A DNA stretch of 64,000 nt, taken from NCBI RefSeq assembly GCF_039540405.1, contig NZ_BAABEY010000026.1, positions 62,001-126,000 of the forward strand. Reading direction: 5' to 3'. Under the pieces are notes generated by a model. That model was not told the DNA's origin, made no database searches, and saw only the letters and a program-made list of their open reading frames with translations. Origin of the DNA: Ravibacter arvi. GTDB taxonomy: Bacteria > Bacteroidota > Bacteroidia > Cytophagales > Spirosomataceae. Each line of letters begins with the position of its first letter. The stretch's first letter is position 1. The position numbers were made by a program, and so were the translations under genes. Shown here piece by piece: positions 1-8,812 of the stretch.

Positions 1-936
1 TTACAAATCTGGGTACCGGAAGCGTATGGGGGCCTGGGCGACCGGCTGGCTGAAGGACTGGCACGCTTGTACGAGTGGGCGAAAATTGACGGAAGTCTCG
101 GGTGGATGCTGACCCTTTGCGCAGGGGCCAACTACTTTTCCAGGAATCTGGCGCCCGCCGTTGCAAAGGAGCTTTTCAGTAGTCCGCATACCTGTTTCGG
201 GGGAAGCGGGATGATCGGCGGATCGGCTGTGCTGCGGGAAGACGGCGGTTACCTGGTGACCGGAAACTGGCGTTTCGCCACCGGCGCCCCGCATTTGAGT
301 CATTTTACGCTGAATGCCCGGCTTATCCGGGAAGATAAGCCGGTTATAGGGGAGAACGGGATGGAAATGATCCGATCGTTTGTCGTTCCGAAAGAACAGG
401 CGGAAATCCTTCCCGATTGGAAATCAATGGGAATGAGATCGACCGGAACCTATTCGTTTCATCTCCGGGCTGTGCAAGTCCCGGAAGTATTCAGTTTCCT
501 GTATGATAGTTTTTTTTCGGATGACGTACTGGACCGCGTTCCTTTCCGGGTTTTTGCCGACCTTACGCTACTGGTAAATTACCTGGGTATGGCGTTTCAC
601 TTCGCGGAAGAGGCAGCAGAAGTTCGACCGTCGCTCAGGTTGGACGAGTTCGTTTCTTCTATAGAAAAACACATGGACCACATACTGCGCACAGCGGGCG
701 AAATCGAACAGACTTTGGCCGGGGCAGGATCGGTACCTGCGGGCATACAAGCCGGGATCCATGCTTATGGTACGGAGCTTGTCGGGCAACTGTCTCACCG
801 GCTGATCCGGATCTACACGCAGCTCGGAATCCGGGCATCACAGGTGGATGCACCGGTACACCAGGTGCTGTGCGATTACTTTACCGCGACACAGCATGCC
901 AATTTCAGGCCGTCGCCGGGAGAATTTTCTTTTTAG
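1..936 (+). CDS. Acyl-CoA dehydrogenase-like flavoprotein, 5' end outside window
   Basis: The frame is open from base 1, so the N-terminus lies outside the window; 311 residues remain before the TAG ending at 936. The stretch VPEAYGGLG near the start and the later VTGNWRFATG block are typical of the acyl-CoA dehydrogenase fold. The second block is the beta-domain signature also seen in class D flavin monooxygenases of the same superfamily. The helical C-terminal domain ends with TATQHANFRPS, a normal family ending, so the 3' end looks intact although a transposase scar starts 20 bp downstream. FAD/FMN-dependent oxidation or hydroxylation is expected. The substrate cannot be read from the sequence, and dehydrogenase versus monooxygenase is undecided. 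Confidence 0.75.
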   Translation, partial: LQIWVPEAYGGLGDRLAEGLARLYEWAKIDGSLGWMLTLCAGANYFSRNLAPAVAKELFSSPHTCFGGSGMIGGSAVLREDGGYLVTGNWRFATGAPHLSHFTLNARLIREDKPVIGENGMEMIRSFVVPKEQAEILPDWKSMGMRSTGTYSFHLRAVQVPEVFSFLYDSFFSDDVLDRVPFRVFADLTLLVNYLGMAFHFAEEAAEVRPSLRLDEFVSSIEKHMDHILRTAGEIEQTLAGAGSVPAGIQAGIHAYGTELVGQLSHRLIRIYTQLGIRASQVDAPVHQVLCDYFTATQHANFRPSPGEFSF

Positions 937-955
937 CACGAAGCGCGTTACCCGT

Positions 956-1210
956 TTAATTATTAGTTGGGCGCTTCTTCAAGCAAGGGTTAAGGCGTTT
1001 GGCATAGCTTCTTCCCATCTTTTGGGGTGTGGTAAAACCGATGGAGCGGTGTAACCGGCGCTCATCATAATGCTTGGTGAAATGCTGCAAGGTTTCTTTT
1101 GCCTAGTAGTAAATAGCAAACTCATTACGTTCAATCACCTCACGCTCCAAAATACTGTGAAATGCTTCGTTATAAGAATTTTCTTTCGGAGTTGCCAGGT
1201 GTGTAAACTC
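956..1210 (-). mobile_element. IS3-type transposase C-terminal remnant with internal stop
   Basis: Reading the minus strand from about 1210 down to the TAA at 956-958 gives the end of an integrase-core transposase. Its blocks are EFTHLATPKENSYNEAFHS, ILEREVIERNEFA, LQHFTKHYDERRLHRSIGF and a basic tail. These are the end of the DDE domain of IS3-family OrfB proteins, including the catalytic-Glu region (NEAFHS). An in-frame TAG at 1103-1105 sits where relatives commonly have Glu or another residue, so the copy is inactive. The N-terminal two thirds and any left inverted repeat are missing. The sequence abuts an hsdR fragment on the opposite strand, so the whole is a recombination scar. The family call is from memory of the motif. 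Confidence 0.75.
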
Positions 1211-1240
1211 TTGTCTAATCAAGCCTTCGACAGTACTTCC

Positions 1241-1648
1241 CTCATGCTGCATACCAACCAACCCATTACGGCTTCTGAGTTGGATGAACTAGACCGGATG
1301 CTTTTCGAACAGTCAGGCGCGTCGACAGAGGAGGAGTTTAAAAAGCCCCTGGGCGAAAAACCGCTAGGTATATTTGTCCGTTCCATTCTGGGCATGGACA
1401 GTGCATCGGCGCGGGAAGCTTTTTCGGCCTTCTTGTCTAATGCGCCTCTCAATTCCATACAGATCGAATTTATCAACTACCTGGTCCGCTTAATGTCCCA
1501 GAATGGCCGTGTGAATCCGGAAATGCTTTTTGAGCAGCCTTTCACCAAGTTTCATGCGGAGGGATTGACGGGAGTTTTCTCCACTGAGACGAGAAAAAAA
1601 ATCATTGAAATTGTCAGAGACGTTAATGGCAGGGCCGTTGCGGTGTGA
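1241..1648 (+). pseudogene. hsdR: Type I restriction enzyme R subunit (HsdR) C-terminal remnant
   Basis: About 135 codons ending at 1648 match the extreme C-terminal domain of HsdR/EcoEI-type R subunits: TNQPITASELDELDRMLFEQ, then a GIFVRSILGMD block, an IEFINYLVRLMSQNG block and MLFEQPFTKFHAEG. The helicase and nuclease domains are absent. The open frame continues upstream to 1070, but that part overlaps the transposase remnant on the other strand and has no HsdR character, so it is chance read-through. No hsdM or hsdS is present. It is best read as the tail of a deleted restriction gene; expression as a protein is unlikely. Confidence 0.75.
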
Positions 1649-1823
1649 TTAAATATAATTGAGTCAGCTTCAATCTATCCAGAAAGCCCAAAAGGCTGAT
1701 TAAGTGTTCGACAGGGGACTCCCTTCATGCGTATCTAAGGATTTTCCCGGAAAGGCATACGAACTCCGGGGTGTACACGTTAAACTAATAGTAATAGTAA
1801 TTCCAGATCCGTTTATCCTTCTT

Positions 1824-2756
1824 ATGCGTCTTCATTTTTTACTCTTCACACTGCTTTCTACCTGTTTTTTTATTTCGTGCCGTAAGTCCGATGAACCTGA
1901 TAAGGCGCCGTCGCCGTCCCTGGTGCAAATGGAAGCCGAAGGTGGAGAAGAGACCATTGCCCTTGGAAGTACAGGTTGGCGAATAGCTGCCGTAGTTAAT
2001 AAAAGGGGGAACCAGCGTATTTTTGGCGATATCTATAAGTCTGACGGGCAATTGGTCATGGAAAATACCCTGCTGGAGCTTGAAGGGACTGGCTACCTTG
2101 AGGGGACGACTCCCGGTATCGGCTTCCGGATTGTTCACGAAGGGGATCAACTACGGGTAACGCTGCTTGAAAACGGCATGCCCGAAACCTATAGTTTTGT
2201 CATCGTGCTGAAGCGGGAAAATGAGACAAAGGAAATTTTGGTGGAGCAGCAGGTTTTGCAGGGATATACGTTCAAATCAATGGAGTATGCGGCAGGAGCG
2301 GGAGACGGGGATTCTGTTTTTGTGAGAACCGGAACCCGGTATGAGTTTAATCTGCTTGCACCGCAGCAGGTTGCGGTAAACCCCTTTGGTGGGATCGATG
2401 TGGTGCGTACCGCATGGTTTGAAAGTAAGGAACACGGCGCATTTTTCGGAATCGGAGGCGATTCCGTTAAAGTACCGATACCGGTCGCGGTCAATGATGG
2501 AAAAGTATCATATTCAGATCCTAAAGACATATACGGGGCATTCACCAGGGAGGCCTATCATCCAGGGGTTACAGCATCTGTTTCTGTTCCTGCAGGTAAA
2601 GCTCTTTTTTTTACGGAGCTGGAATGGCGCCGCCGCCGGCTTACCTATACCCTGACACTGACCAACAAGCGGACGGGAGCGTTGAAGGTCATAACGGGTA
2701 AATGGTTAGAAGAGTCGCCTACGGGTAAGTATTCGATCCTTAGGACACCCATGTAA
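1824..2756 (+). CDS. Orphan lipoprotein of unknown function
   Basis: A 310-residue protein. The start at 1824 is chosen because it gives a clean lipoprotein signal peptide (MRLHFLLFTLLSTCFFISC, lipidated Cys at 19); the frame is open 40 codons further upstream. The rest is predicted beta-rich with no enzymatic motif that I recognise. Repeated short strands and a DSV/GTRYEFNL-type pattern would suit a surface or periplasmic binding domain. It stands alone between the hsdR remnant and the convergent PUL 1, so context gives no function. The 155 bp to the next gene hold only an imperfect CCCGGATTTTGCGGG hairpin. Confidence 0.6.
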   Translation: MRLHFLLFTLLSTCFFISCRKSDEPDKAPSPSLVQMEAEGGEETIALGSTGWRIAAVVNKRGNQRIFGDIYKSDGQLVMENTLLELEGTGYLEGTTPGIGFRIVHEGDQLRVTLLENGMPETYSFVIVLKRENETKEILVEQQVLQGYTFKSMEYAAGAGDGDSVFVRTGTRYEFNLLAPQQVAVNPFGGIDVVRTAWFESKEHGAFFGIGGDSVKVPIPVAVNDGKVSYSDPKDIYGAFTREAYHPGVTASVSVPAGKALFFTELEWRRRRLTYTLTLTNKRTGALKVITGKWLEESPTGKYSILRTPM

Positions 2757-2912
2757 ACAAAAGATTCACGCGACCCGCAGTACATTTTTCGGGATTTCTC
2801 TTAGTGCAGAGAAGTGTACTTAATAAATCACTATGTTCACCCACGCAAGTCCCTCCATTATTCGAACGGGCAGAACTGAGTCCCGGATTTTGCGGGAGGT
2901 AATTGCAGGGGA

Positions 2913-4031
2913 TCAGACTTTAAGGAACTTTTTTTCCCGGTAGAGCAGCCAGAGTATACCGAAAAGAAGAAAGGCATTGCCGGCTTTCATCAGGACTACG
3001 TAGTATTTTCCCATGATGGGGTTCAGGCCGTGCAAAAAAGAATCGGTTATACAGCTGAAGCTTACAATCTGGTACAGCATATAGGCTACGATCGAATTTT
3101 TGCCGTATATGGTTAGCCAGGCCAGGCGCCTGCCGTGTTTTTGGCAATCTATAAAGTAGTAGAAAGCTGCCATAAGCAGAAAGCAGATGCCGCTGCTGAA
3201 AAGTGTCATCGAGCTGGTCCATATTTTCTTGATAACAGGCATTTCAAGGCTCCACGCCAGACCGGCGAGGATCATCGCGATGCCGGTCACGATCAGCAGT
3301 CCGGTTTTACGGGTCGGGGCGTGCGAACCTTTCAGGATCTGGCCTGCGAAAACACCACTCAGGGTTGTTGCGCCGAAGTTGAGGCTGCTCACAATCCAGG
3401 TATAGCGATAGCTGCCGAAGTTAAGGACGCCGTTTTCTAAAATTGCCTTGTCGCGGAACCGGCCGAGTACCGCCCGGTCGACATATTCGGCGAGGTTGTG
3501 GTCAGGACTATAATCGCCGCCGCCGAAACCGCCCGCGGAAACGAATTTCATCAGCGCCCAATAGGTTGCCAGCAGCAGGAAGAAACCTGCTATTTGTCCG
3601 CGGAGACCAAAGTGAAGCACGAGGAGGGAAGCAATTAGGTAGCCTACCGCTATCGCCTGGAGGGTATTGGAGTAGAAGCTGATCTTGTCTGTGTTCAGCG
3701 ACAAGAGATTGTCGGCGCAAAACATTCCGAGGAGAAAGAGCAGAAATACCCGTTTGAAAATACGCCGGTAAACGCCGGTTCCGGGCTGTCCCGGGAACCG
3801 GGAAAAAGAAAACGGAATGGCAACACCGGCCATGAACATGAATAGCGGCATAATAAGGTCCCAGGTGACAAACCCTTCCCATTCAGCATGGCGTAACTGA
3901 GTACCGGCCAGATTTCCCAGCGGGTGGTCGACTGCCCGTATCAGCGCCATCGCGACGGGATGAAAGGTTACCAGTAGAAATAAATCGAATCCTCTCAGAA
4001 TATCCAGGGAGTCGAGTCTCTTGTTTTCCAT
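2913..4031 (-). CDS. DUF5009 / NagX-like multi-pass membrane protein
   Basis: 372 residues with about ten hydrophobic helices. The N-terminal RLDSLDILRGFDLFLLVTFH motif and the following WEGFVTWDLIMPLFMFMAGV block are hallmarks of the DUF5009/heparan-alpha-glucosaminide N-acetyltransferase-like family, which includes NagX of GlcNAc gene clusters. Members are thought to acetylate or move amino sugars across the inner membrane. The conserved early His (VTFHP) is where the human acetyltransferase has its active-site His; that equivalence is inference. It is the last gene of PUL 1, 23 bp after the NagA-like gene, which fits a role in amino-sugar handling. Confidence 0.75.
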   Translation of the reverse strand: MENKRLDSLDILRGFDLFLLVTFHPVAMALIRAVDHPLGNLAGTQLRHAEWEGFVTWDLIMPLFMFMAGVAIPFSFSRFPGQPGTGVYRRIFKRVFLLFLLGMFCADNLLSLNTDKISFYSNTLQAIAVGYLIASLLVLHFGLRGQIAGFFLLLATYWALMKFVSAGGFGGGDYSPDHNLAEYVDRAVLGRFRDKAILENGVLNFGSYRYTWIVSSLNFGATTLSGVFAGQILKGSHAPTRKTGLLIVTGIAMILAGLAWSLEMPVIKKIWTSSMTLFSSGICFLLMAAFYYFIDCQKHGRRLAWLTIYGKNSIVAYMLYQIVSFSCITDSFLHGLNPIMGKYYVVLMKAGNAFLLFGILWLLYREKKFLKV

Positions 4032-4054
4032 AACAGAGATAGGGTTAAGAATGC

Positions 4055-5302
4055 TTACTTGCGGGCGTCCTGTTCAAAGACAAGTGCTCCGGCCACAAAC
4101 GTCCGGTGGATGTCAAGTTTATGTCTGCCCAGTGAAAAGAGAATAATGTCTGCCCGCATTCCCTCCCGGAGCCGGCCCCGGTCTTCCAGCCCGTAAAGCC
4201 GGGCGACGTTTGTACTGCTCATCCGGATCACTTCTTCCAGCGACGCGCCGGTGAAGTTCATCACCTTTTTCACCCCGGTATCCACAGCCAGGGCTGAGCC
4301 TGCCAGCACTCCCTGCGCGGGGTACTGCACTTTCCCTGCCGGGGTCAGCTCAATTTTGCGGCCGTCGGCCGTGGAGTATATTCCGGGCGTCAGGCCTGCA
4401 TAGCGGGTGATGTCCGACGTGATGACAATTTTTCCGGCGCCTTTTACTTTGTAGAACGTTTTGATTTCTTCTGCTGTCAAATGAAACCCGTCTGCGATGA
4501 TACTGATCATAAGCGAGTCGTCGGCAAGCTGCGGCCACAGCGGGTTTTCATGACGGTGAATCAGGTTGGCGCAGCCATTTCCAAGATGCGTCGCAATCCG
4601 CGCACCGTTCCGGACGGCGGTCCGGATTGTCCCGGCGCTCGCATTGTGATGGCCGAGGGCTACCACAATTCCGTCCTGAGTGCACCATCTTATCAGCTCC
4701 ATTGCTCCAGGTCGTTCGGGAGCCAGTGTAACGGTCAGTATTTTATTTCCGGCTGCCCGCTGCAGTTCCATGAGTTCTTCAACGTCTGGTTCTCTGACAA
4801 ACTGCCTTGCGTGGGCTCCCCGGTAGCCGTCTTCCGGGGAGATGTAGGGGCCTTCAAGATGAAAACCCGGAATTGTGCCCCTGAATTCGGGGTACCCGGA
4901 CCACCTGGCGAGCGCTTCCAGGTTTCTTTTGAGTACCTGGCGGGTGTGGGAGGTGAGCGTCGGCAGGAAACTGGTTACGCCTGCGCTCCATTGGCTGCGT
5001 ACAACTTTTCTGATTTCGTCCGGCGTCAGGGGATTTTCTGAAGAAAAATAGACGCCGCTACCGCCATTTACCTGGTTGTCGAAGAGGCCTGGCGCCAGGT
5101 AGAGTGGCGGGGTGCCGGCCGGTAAGCGCTCAGGTCTGGATATGCTGGCGATGAGACCATTTGCTGTCTCAATACAGATCGGAAGCCCGTCAATATAAGA
5201 TAAGCCGCAGATTTTCAGGCGCTCCGATTTCACAGGAAAACATGCGGCGATAAGAAGGAAAATGCCGAGGGGCCATACAGCCATGCAGGTCCATTTGCTC
5301 AT
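4055..5302 (-). CDS. NagA-like N-acetylglucosamine deacetylase with lipoprotein signal
   Basis: 415 residues of the NagA amidohydrolase family. Visible metal and catalytic motifs are HLEGPY (metal Glu), ALGHHNA and ATHLGNGC (metal His pair), and ITSDITRYAG, whose Asp matches the catalytic Asp of NagA. A C-terminal LREGMRADIILF block is the usual amidohydrolase closure. Unusually, the N-terminus is a short basic segment, a hydrophobic stretch and LIAAC, a good lipobox, so the protein may be exported and lipid-anchored. Classical NagA is cytosolic and acts on GlcNAc-6-phosphate; an exported form would act on unphosphorylated sugar. Its ATG overlaps the stop of the upstream GH109-like gene (ATGA at 5299-5302), indicating translational coupling. 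Confidence 0.8.
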   Translation of the reverse strand: MSKWTCMAVWPLGIFLLIAACFPVKSERLKICGLSYIDGLPICIETANGLIASISRPERLPAGTPPLYLAPGLFDNQVNGGSGVYFSSENPLTPDEIRKVVRSQWSAGVTSFLPTLTSHTRQVLKRNLEALARWSGYPEFRGTIPGFHLEGPYISPEDGYRGAHARQFVREPDVEELMELQRAAGNKILTVTLAPERPGAMELIRWCTQDGIVVALGHHNASAGTIRTAVRNGARIATHLGNGCANLIHRHENPLWPQLADDSLMISIIADGFHLTAEEIKTFYKVKGAGKIVITSDITRYAGLTPGIYSTADGRKIELTPAGKVQYPAQGVLAGSALAVDTGVKKVMNFTGASLEEVIRMSSTNVARLYGLEDRGRLREGMRADIILFSLGRHKLDIHRTFVAGALVFEQDARK

Positions 5303-6732
5303 AAAAGTATGTTTGTGTTTCCTCCTTTCTCCAGGGAAAGGTCCGGTTTAGGGTTCGATTTCCAGGCGCCACGGGTGAAGTCGGGAACCCTGACCAGCGC
5401 CGGTCCGAGCGATACCGATTTTTCGCTCAGGGGTACCATCGCGCTCCAGAGCGCTGCATCATAAACATCCTGGTCCAGCGGCAGGCCGTTGCGGAGGCAG
5501 TCGATCGTACGCCAGTCCATCAGCAGGTCCATACCGCCGTGGCCGCCTATCTGTTTGGCCATATCGCCGATTCTTTTAAGAATGGCGGGATTATAGGCTT
5601 CTTCGAGTTTATGCAGCTGTTCCGGACCCATCCATTCGTGTTCCGGGTAGGATTTCCATTCTTCCGGCCTGATGTCCCTCGCCAGCGATATCCGGCCCGG
5701 ACCGTCCAATTGTACCGCCGTACCTTTACTGCCGCTTACGACATATCCCCTCGACCGCGGGCGCGGCGATGTGACATCGTGCTGCAGCTGGATCGTCTTC
5801 CCTCTTTTTGTTTTTAGTATCGAAAGGTTCATGTTCCCCCGATAGCGCTTTTCCGCAAAGCTTCGGTAGAAGGGATCTTCAGACGCAAGTTCGTCTGCCA
5901 TTTTACCGGTCATAAAATCGTTCCCCGAAACCGAAAGGATATAATCCAGGCAGTCGCCCCTGTTGATGTCCAGCACCTGGCAAACGGGACCTATCCCGTG
6001 GGTAGGATAAAGATTGCCTTGCCGGTTCATATTTTCTTTCAGCCGCCACATGTCCTGGTACTTGTCCTTTGCGAACGAAGCGGCGAGCAGATCGTGGATG
6101 TAGGCGCCTTCGCAGTGAATAACTTCCCCCAGTATGCCCTGTCTGACCAGGTTAAGCGTCAGGAGTTTGAATTGATCGTAGCATGCGTTTTCAAGCATCA
6201 TGCAATGCTTGCGGGTTTGTTCGGAGGTTTCGACTAGCTGCCAGCACTCTTCGACCGTCTGTGCGACGGGAACCTCCACGCATACATGCTTCCTGTGCTG
6301 CATCGCATATACGGCCATTGGGGTGTGCAGCCGCCAGGGTGTCGCGATATATACGAGGTCGATATCATCCCGCCCGCACAGTTCTTTCCATTTTTCGGGC
6401 GTACCCGAATAGGATTGCGGCTGATGTCCCCTGGCTTTCAATCGGGAAAGTACGGCTTCGGTTTTGGAGGGAAGGAGGTCTGAAACGGCTATAATCCGGA
6501 CCCCTTCCAGGTGCGTCAGCCTTACGGCAGCTGCAGCACCCCGGTTTCCAAGGCCTATGACGCCGATCCTCACTGTTTCTACCGGCGGCGCTGCGTAGCC
6601 GCACATGTTGGTCTTACCACTTCCCGGTGTTGCCGGGAAAAGCGTCGTTTTTGACGGCTGTACCTTTATACCCGCCAGCTCTAACCCGGCGATGCCCGCC
6701 GTTTTCAAAAAGAATCTACGGTTGGAGTTCAT
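5299..6732 (-). CDS. Gfo/Idh/MocA oxidoreductase fold, GH109-like glycosidase
   Basis: 477 residues. A Tat-like N-terminus (NRRFFLKTAGIAG) is followed by a Rossmann domain from about residue 54 (IGVIGLGNRGAAAA). The downstream blocks ATPWRLHTPMA, KHVCVEVPVA and GNLYPTHGIGPV match NAD-dependent GH109 glycosidases, of which alpha-N-acetylgalactosaminidase is the founding activity. These enzymes cleave by a redox mechanism with tightly bound NAD. The gene lies 11 bp downstream of the esterase-like gene and overlaps the NagA-like gene by 4 bp, supporting an N-acetylhexosamine pathway. Exact glycosidic specificity is inferred; it could be another GH109-type activity. Confidence 0.8.
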   Translation of the reverse strand: MNSNRRFFLKTAGIAGLELAGIKVQPSKTTLFPATPGSGKTNMCGYAAPPVETVRIGVIGLGNRGAAAAVRLTHLEGVRIIAVSDLLPSKTEAVLSRLKARGHQPQSYSGTPEKWKELCGRDDIDLVYIATPWRLHTPMAVYAMQHRKHVCVEVPVAQTVEECWQLVETSEQTRKHCMMLENACYDQFKLLTLNLVRQGILGEVIHCEGAYIHDLLAASFAKDKYQDMWRLKENMNRQGNLYPTHGIGPVCQVLDINRGDCLDYILSVSGNDFMTGKMADELASEDPFYRSFAEKRYRGNMNLSILKTKRGKTIQLQHDVTSPRPRSRGYVVSGSKGTAVQLDGPGRISLARDIRPEEWKSYPEHEWMGPEQLHKLEEAYNPAILKRIGDMAKQIGGHGGMDLLMDWRTIDCLRNGLPLDQDVYDAALWSAMVPLSEKSVSLGPALVRVPDFTRGAWKSNPKPDLSLEKGGNTNILL

Positions 6733-6743
6733 ATGCTTGCTGC

Positions 6744-8807
6744 TTATTCTGTTTTAAATAGGGTTGTAACCCCGGTTCGGCATCGTTTTCTCACCGTTTC
6801 GTATTCCTTGCCAAGAATTTCTAATTGCTCACGGCTCAGGGGCATACCGCCCATAGAGACAGGATTGACGAAAGTGACGCTTGCGTTGCTGAGTGCTGCA
6901 GCCAGTGAAACATCGCCCCATCGGAGGATACCGGGGAGGTGAACGGCCATACTGAAGTAATTGACATTACCGCCGGGATCGAAAAGGTAGCTGACCGGGG
7001 CGTCCCGCAGGGTGACCCGTTTGATTCCATCGTGCAGACAGCTTGCAAACAAGGCAGCCAGCGCAGTTTCTCTCGTGCCTTCTATCACAATTTCGCAGGT
7101 ATCCGTCTCAGATGCCAGCCAGCCGGCGAGTGCCGTTATTTCGGCAGTCCAACAGCCGAGAATGGTTCGTCCCAGCCAAAGTTCTGCCCTGGCCCGCGTA
7201 TGAAATTTCCTGCTGCGAACAAGATCGTTTTCGGAGCTGGAGGCCAGTTCACCCGTACCGGACAGGTCCGGAAGGACCACCGAATAGCCGGCTTTCAGTA
7301 GGTCGGTTACACGAGCGCGGTCCACCTGGTCTTTCCCATCCGGATGGAGCATCACGCAGTAGCGCCGGTTGGCGGGTTCTCCCGGCGGGTGAGCGACAAG
7401 CACCGGAATAGTGCGAGCGGCGCACTTTACCGTATAGCGAAGCCACCTCCCGGAGCTGCCTGCTGCAACGGCCGGCAATAACGGTTCGTCTGACAGGCGC
7501 AATATTGCGGCTAGTTCCGATCGCTTCAAAGCGGGGTTGAAGGCGTGGCGCTGCAGGTAAGAGTCCCGTAGCCTGCTTCCTTGCCGACGGCAATACCCGG
7601 CCGTTCCTTGTACCTCCCCGGGCCGTTTTCCGGTCCCAAAGACCATGAGATCTTCTGCCCGGACGACCGGTCCTCCGGGCATCCGGACTGCCAGCGTGCT
7701 ATCCTGTTTTAGATGACGGTTAAACCAGGCGATCATCGCCATGCGGTCTTCCCGGAAATATCCGTGGGTGGTGTCGACGGTGTGGTAATCGAGGTGATGC
7801 GGGACACCGGCTGCTTTGAAGAACGGCTGCGAAAGCCGGTAGGTCCGGCGCATTTCGGAGGGTATGAAAGCGGGATTTTGCTCCTTTTCGTGGCTTATCA
7901 TCCGGATGGCGCGCGGAGCGACGAGGTTGGTCACCTCGAATTCTTCCGAAAAAGTGAGCCCGTCGGGGAGAAGTTCGCAGACACAATTTCGCCTCATAAC
8001 GAAGGCTTCGAAGGTGCCGGCGCTCACAACTGTAACGACAGATCTTATACGTTGGTCCGTGGCTGCCAGCCAGAGTGCCTGGCTTCCGCCGCCGCTGGCC
8101 CCTGTGGCGCCGATGCGCAGTGTGTCCACATAAGGCAGGGAGCAGAGCAGATCCACTGCCCTGACGTTGTCCGCGAGCTGATGGCCGAGCAATGTTTCCC
8201 CGAGATTCATGAGTGACGCCCCGAGATTTGCCCCATGATAATCCGATTCGCCGTGTACGGTTGAGCGCTCGCCGCTGCCCCAGGGGTCTATCGTCAGGCA
8301 GACATAGCCGTTGACTGCCAGGCTTTGCCCAACCGCTGTCATCTCAGGGTCCAGTTTGGCATGTTCCCAATGGCCGGGCATATGAAGCACGGCCGGGAAC
8401 GGTCCTGAACCATGGGGGATATACAGATTGGCGGTGGCGTAGATATCTTCCCTGACCCGGAAATACAGCCGCTTTACTTTAAAATCCGCGAAGTTCAGCG
8501 TGCCGGTGTACCGTACATCGATGTCAGAAGCCAGGAAGGAACCGGCGCCCGATTTGCGAATGATTTCAGTACGCAGCCATTGGTACCTGTTTGCCGAGGA
8601 GCAATCTTTTGCCCTGGAAACGGCATTTCCGAAATATGCGGTTGCCATTTCTCTCAACTCCCTTTCGATCATGGCCGAATCGCGAACCGGGAATACCCGG
8701 GGAAGCTGCTCCGGCCGGAGTTCCTGCCCATGCGCAACAGCCAATGAAAAAGCGCACAGCAGGGAGGCCAGGCGGGTTGACCCGGCAATCCTGAGAAAAG
8801 AGAGCAT
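6744..8807 (-). CDS. Secreted protein with two alpha/beta-hydrolase-like domains (acetylxylan-esterase type)
   Basis: 687 residues from ATG 8807, giving a signal peptide that ends near AVAHGQE; an in-frame TTG at 8816 overlaps the previous stop and is the alternative. The first domain carries the nucleophile elbow GATGASGGGSQ, an upstream LHMPGHWEH block and a downstream DTTHGYF that supplies the likely His, as in acetylxylan-esterase/dienelactone-hydrolase relatives. The second half (from about residue 430) repeats the fold start (VLVAHPP, VVLPDLSGTG) but shows no clear serine elbow, so it is probably non-catalytic. Position between the transglutaminase-like and GH109-like genes suggests deacylation of the imported glycan. 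Confidence 0.7.
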   Translation of the reverse strand: MLSFLRIAGSTRLASLLCAFSLAVAHGQELRPEQLPRVFPVRDSAMIERELREMATAYFGNAVSRAKDCSSANRYQWLRTEIIRKSGAGSFLASDIDVRYTGTLNFADFKVKRLYFRVREDIYATANLYIPHGSGPFPAVLHMPGHWEHAKLDPEMTAVGQSLAVNGYVCLTIDPWGSGERSTVHGESDYHGANLGASLMNLGETLLGHQLADNVRAVDLLCSLPYVDTLRIGATGASGGGSQALWLAATDQRIRSVVTVVSAGTFEAFVMRRNCVCELLPDGLTFSEEFEVTNLVAPRAIRMISHEKEQNPAFIPSEMRRTYRLSQPFFKAAGVPHHLDYHTVDTTHGYFREDRMAMIAWFNRHLKQDSTLAVRMPGGPVVRAEDLMVFGTGKRPGEVQGTAGYCRRQGSRLRDSYLQRHAFNPALKRSELAAILRLSDEPLLPAVAAGSSGRWLRYTVKCAARTIPVLVAHPPGEPANRRYCVMLHPDGKDQVDRARVTDLLKAGYSVVLPDLSGTGELASSSENDLVRSRKFHTRARAELWLGRTILGCWTAEITALAGWLASETDTCEIVIEGTRETALAALFASCLHDGIKRVTLRDAPVSYLFDPGGNVNYFSMAVHLPGILRWGDVSLAAALSNASVTFVNPVSMGGMPLSREQLEILGKEYETVRKRCRTGVTTLFKTE

Positions 8808-8812
8808 TCTTG

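Noticed and set aside
1070..1240. N-terminal extension of the HsdR-like frame.
   Set aside because: This stretch is the complement of the transposase remnant and has no HsdR similarity; the open frame is accidental.
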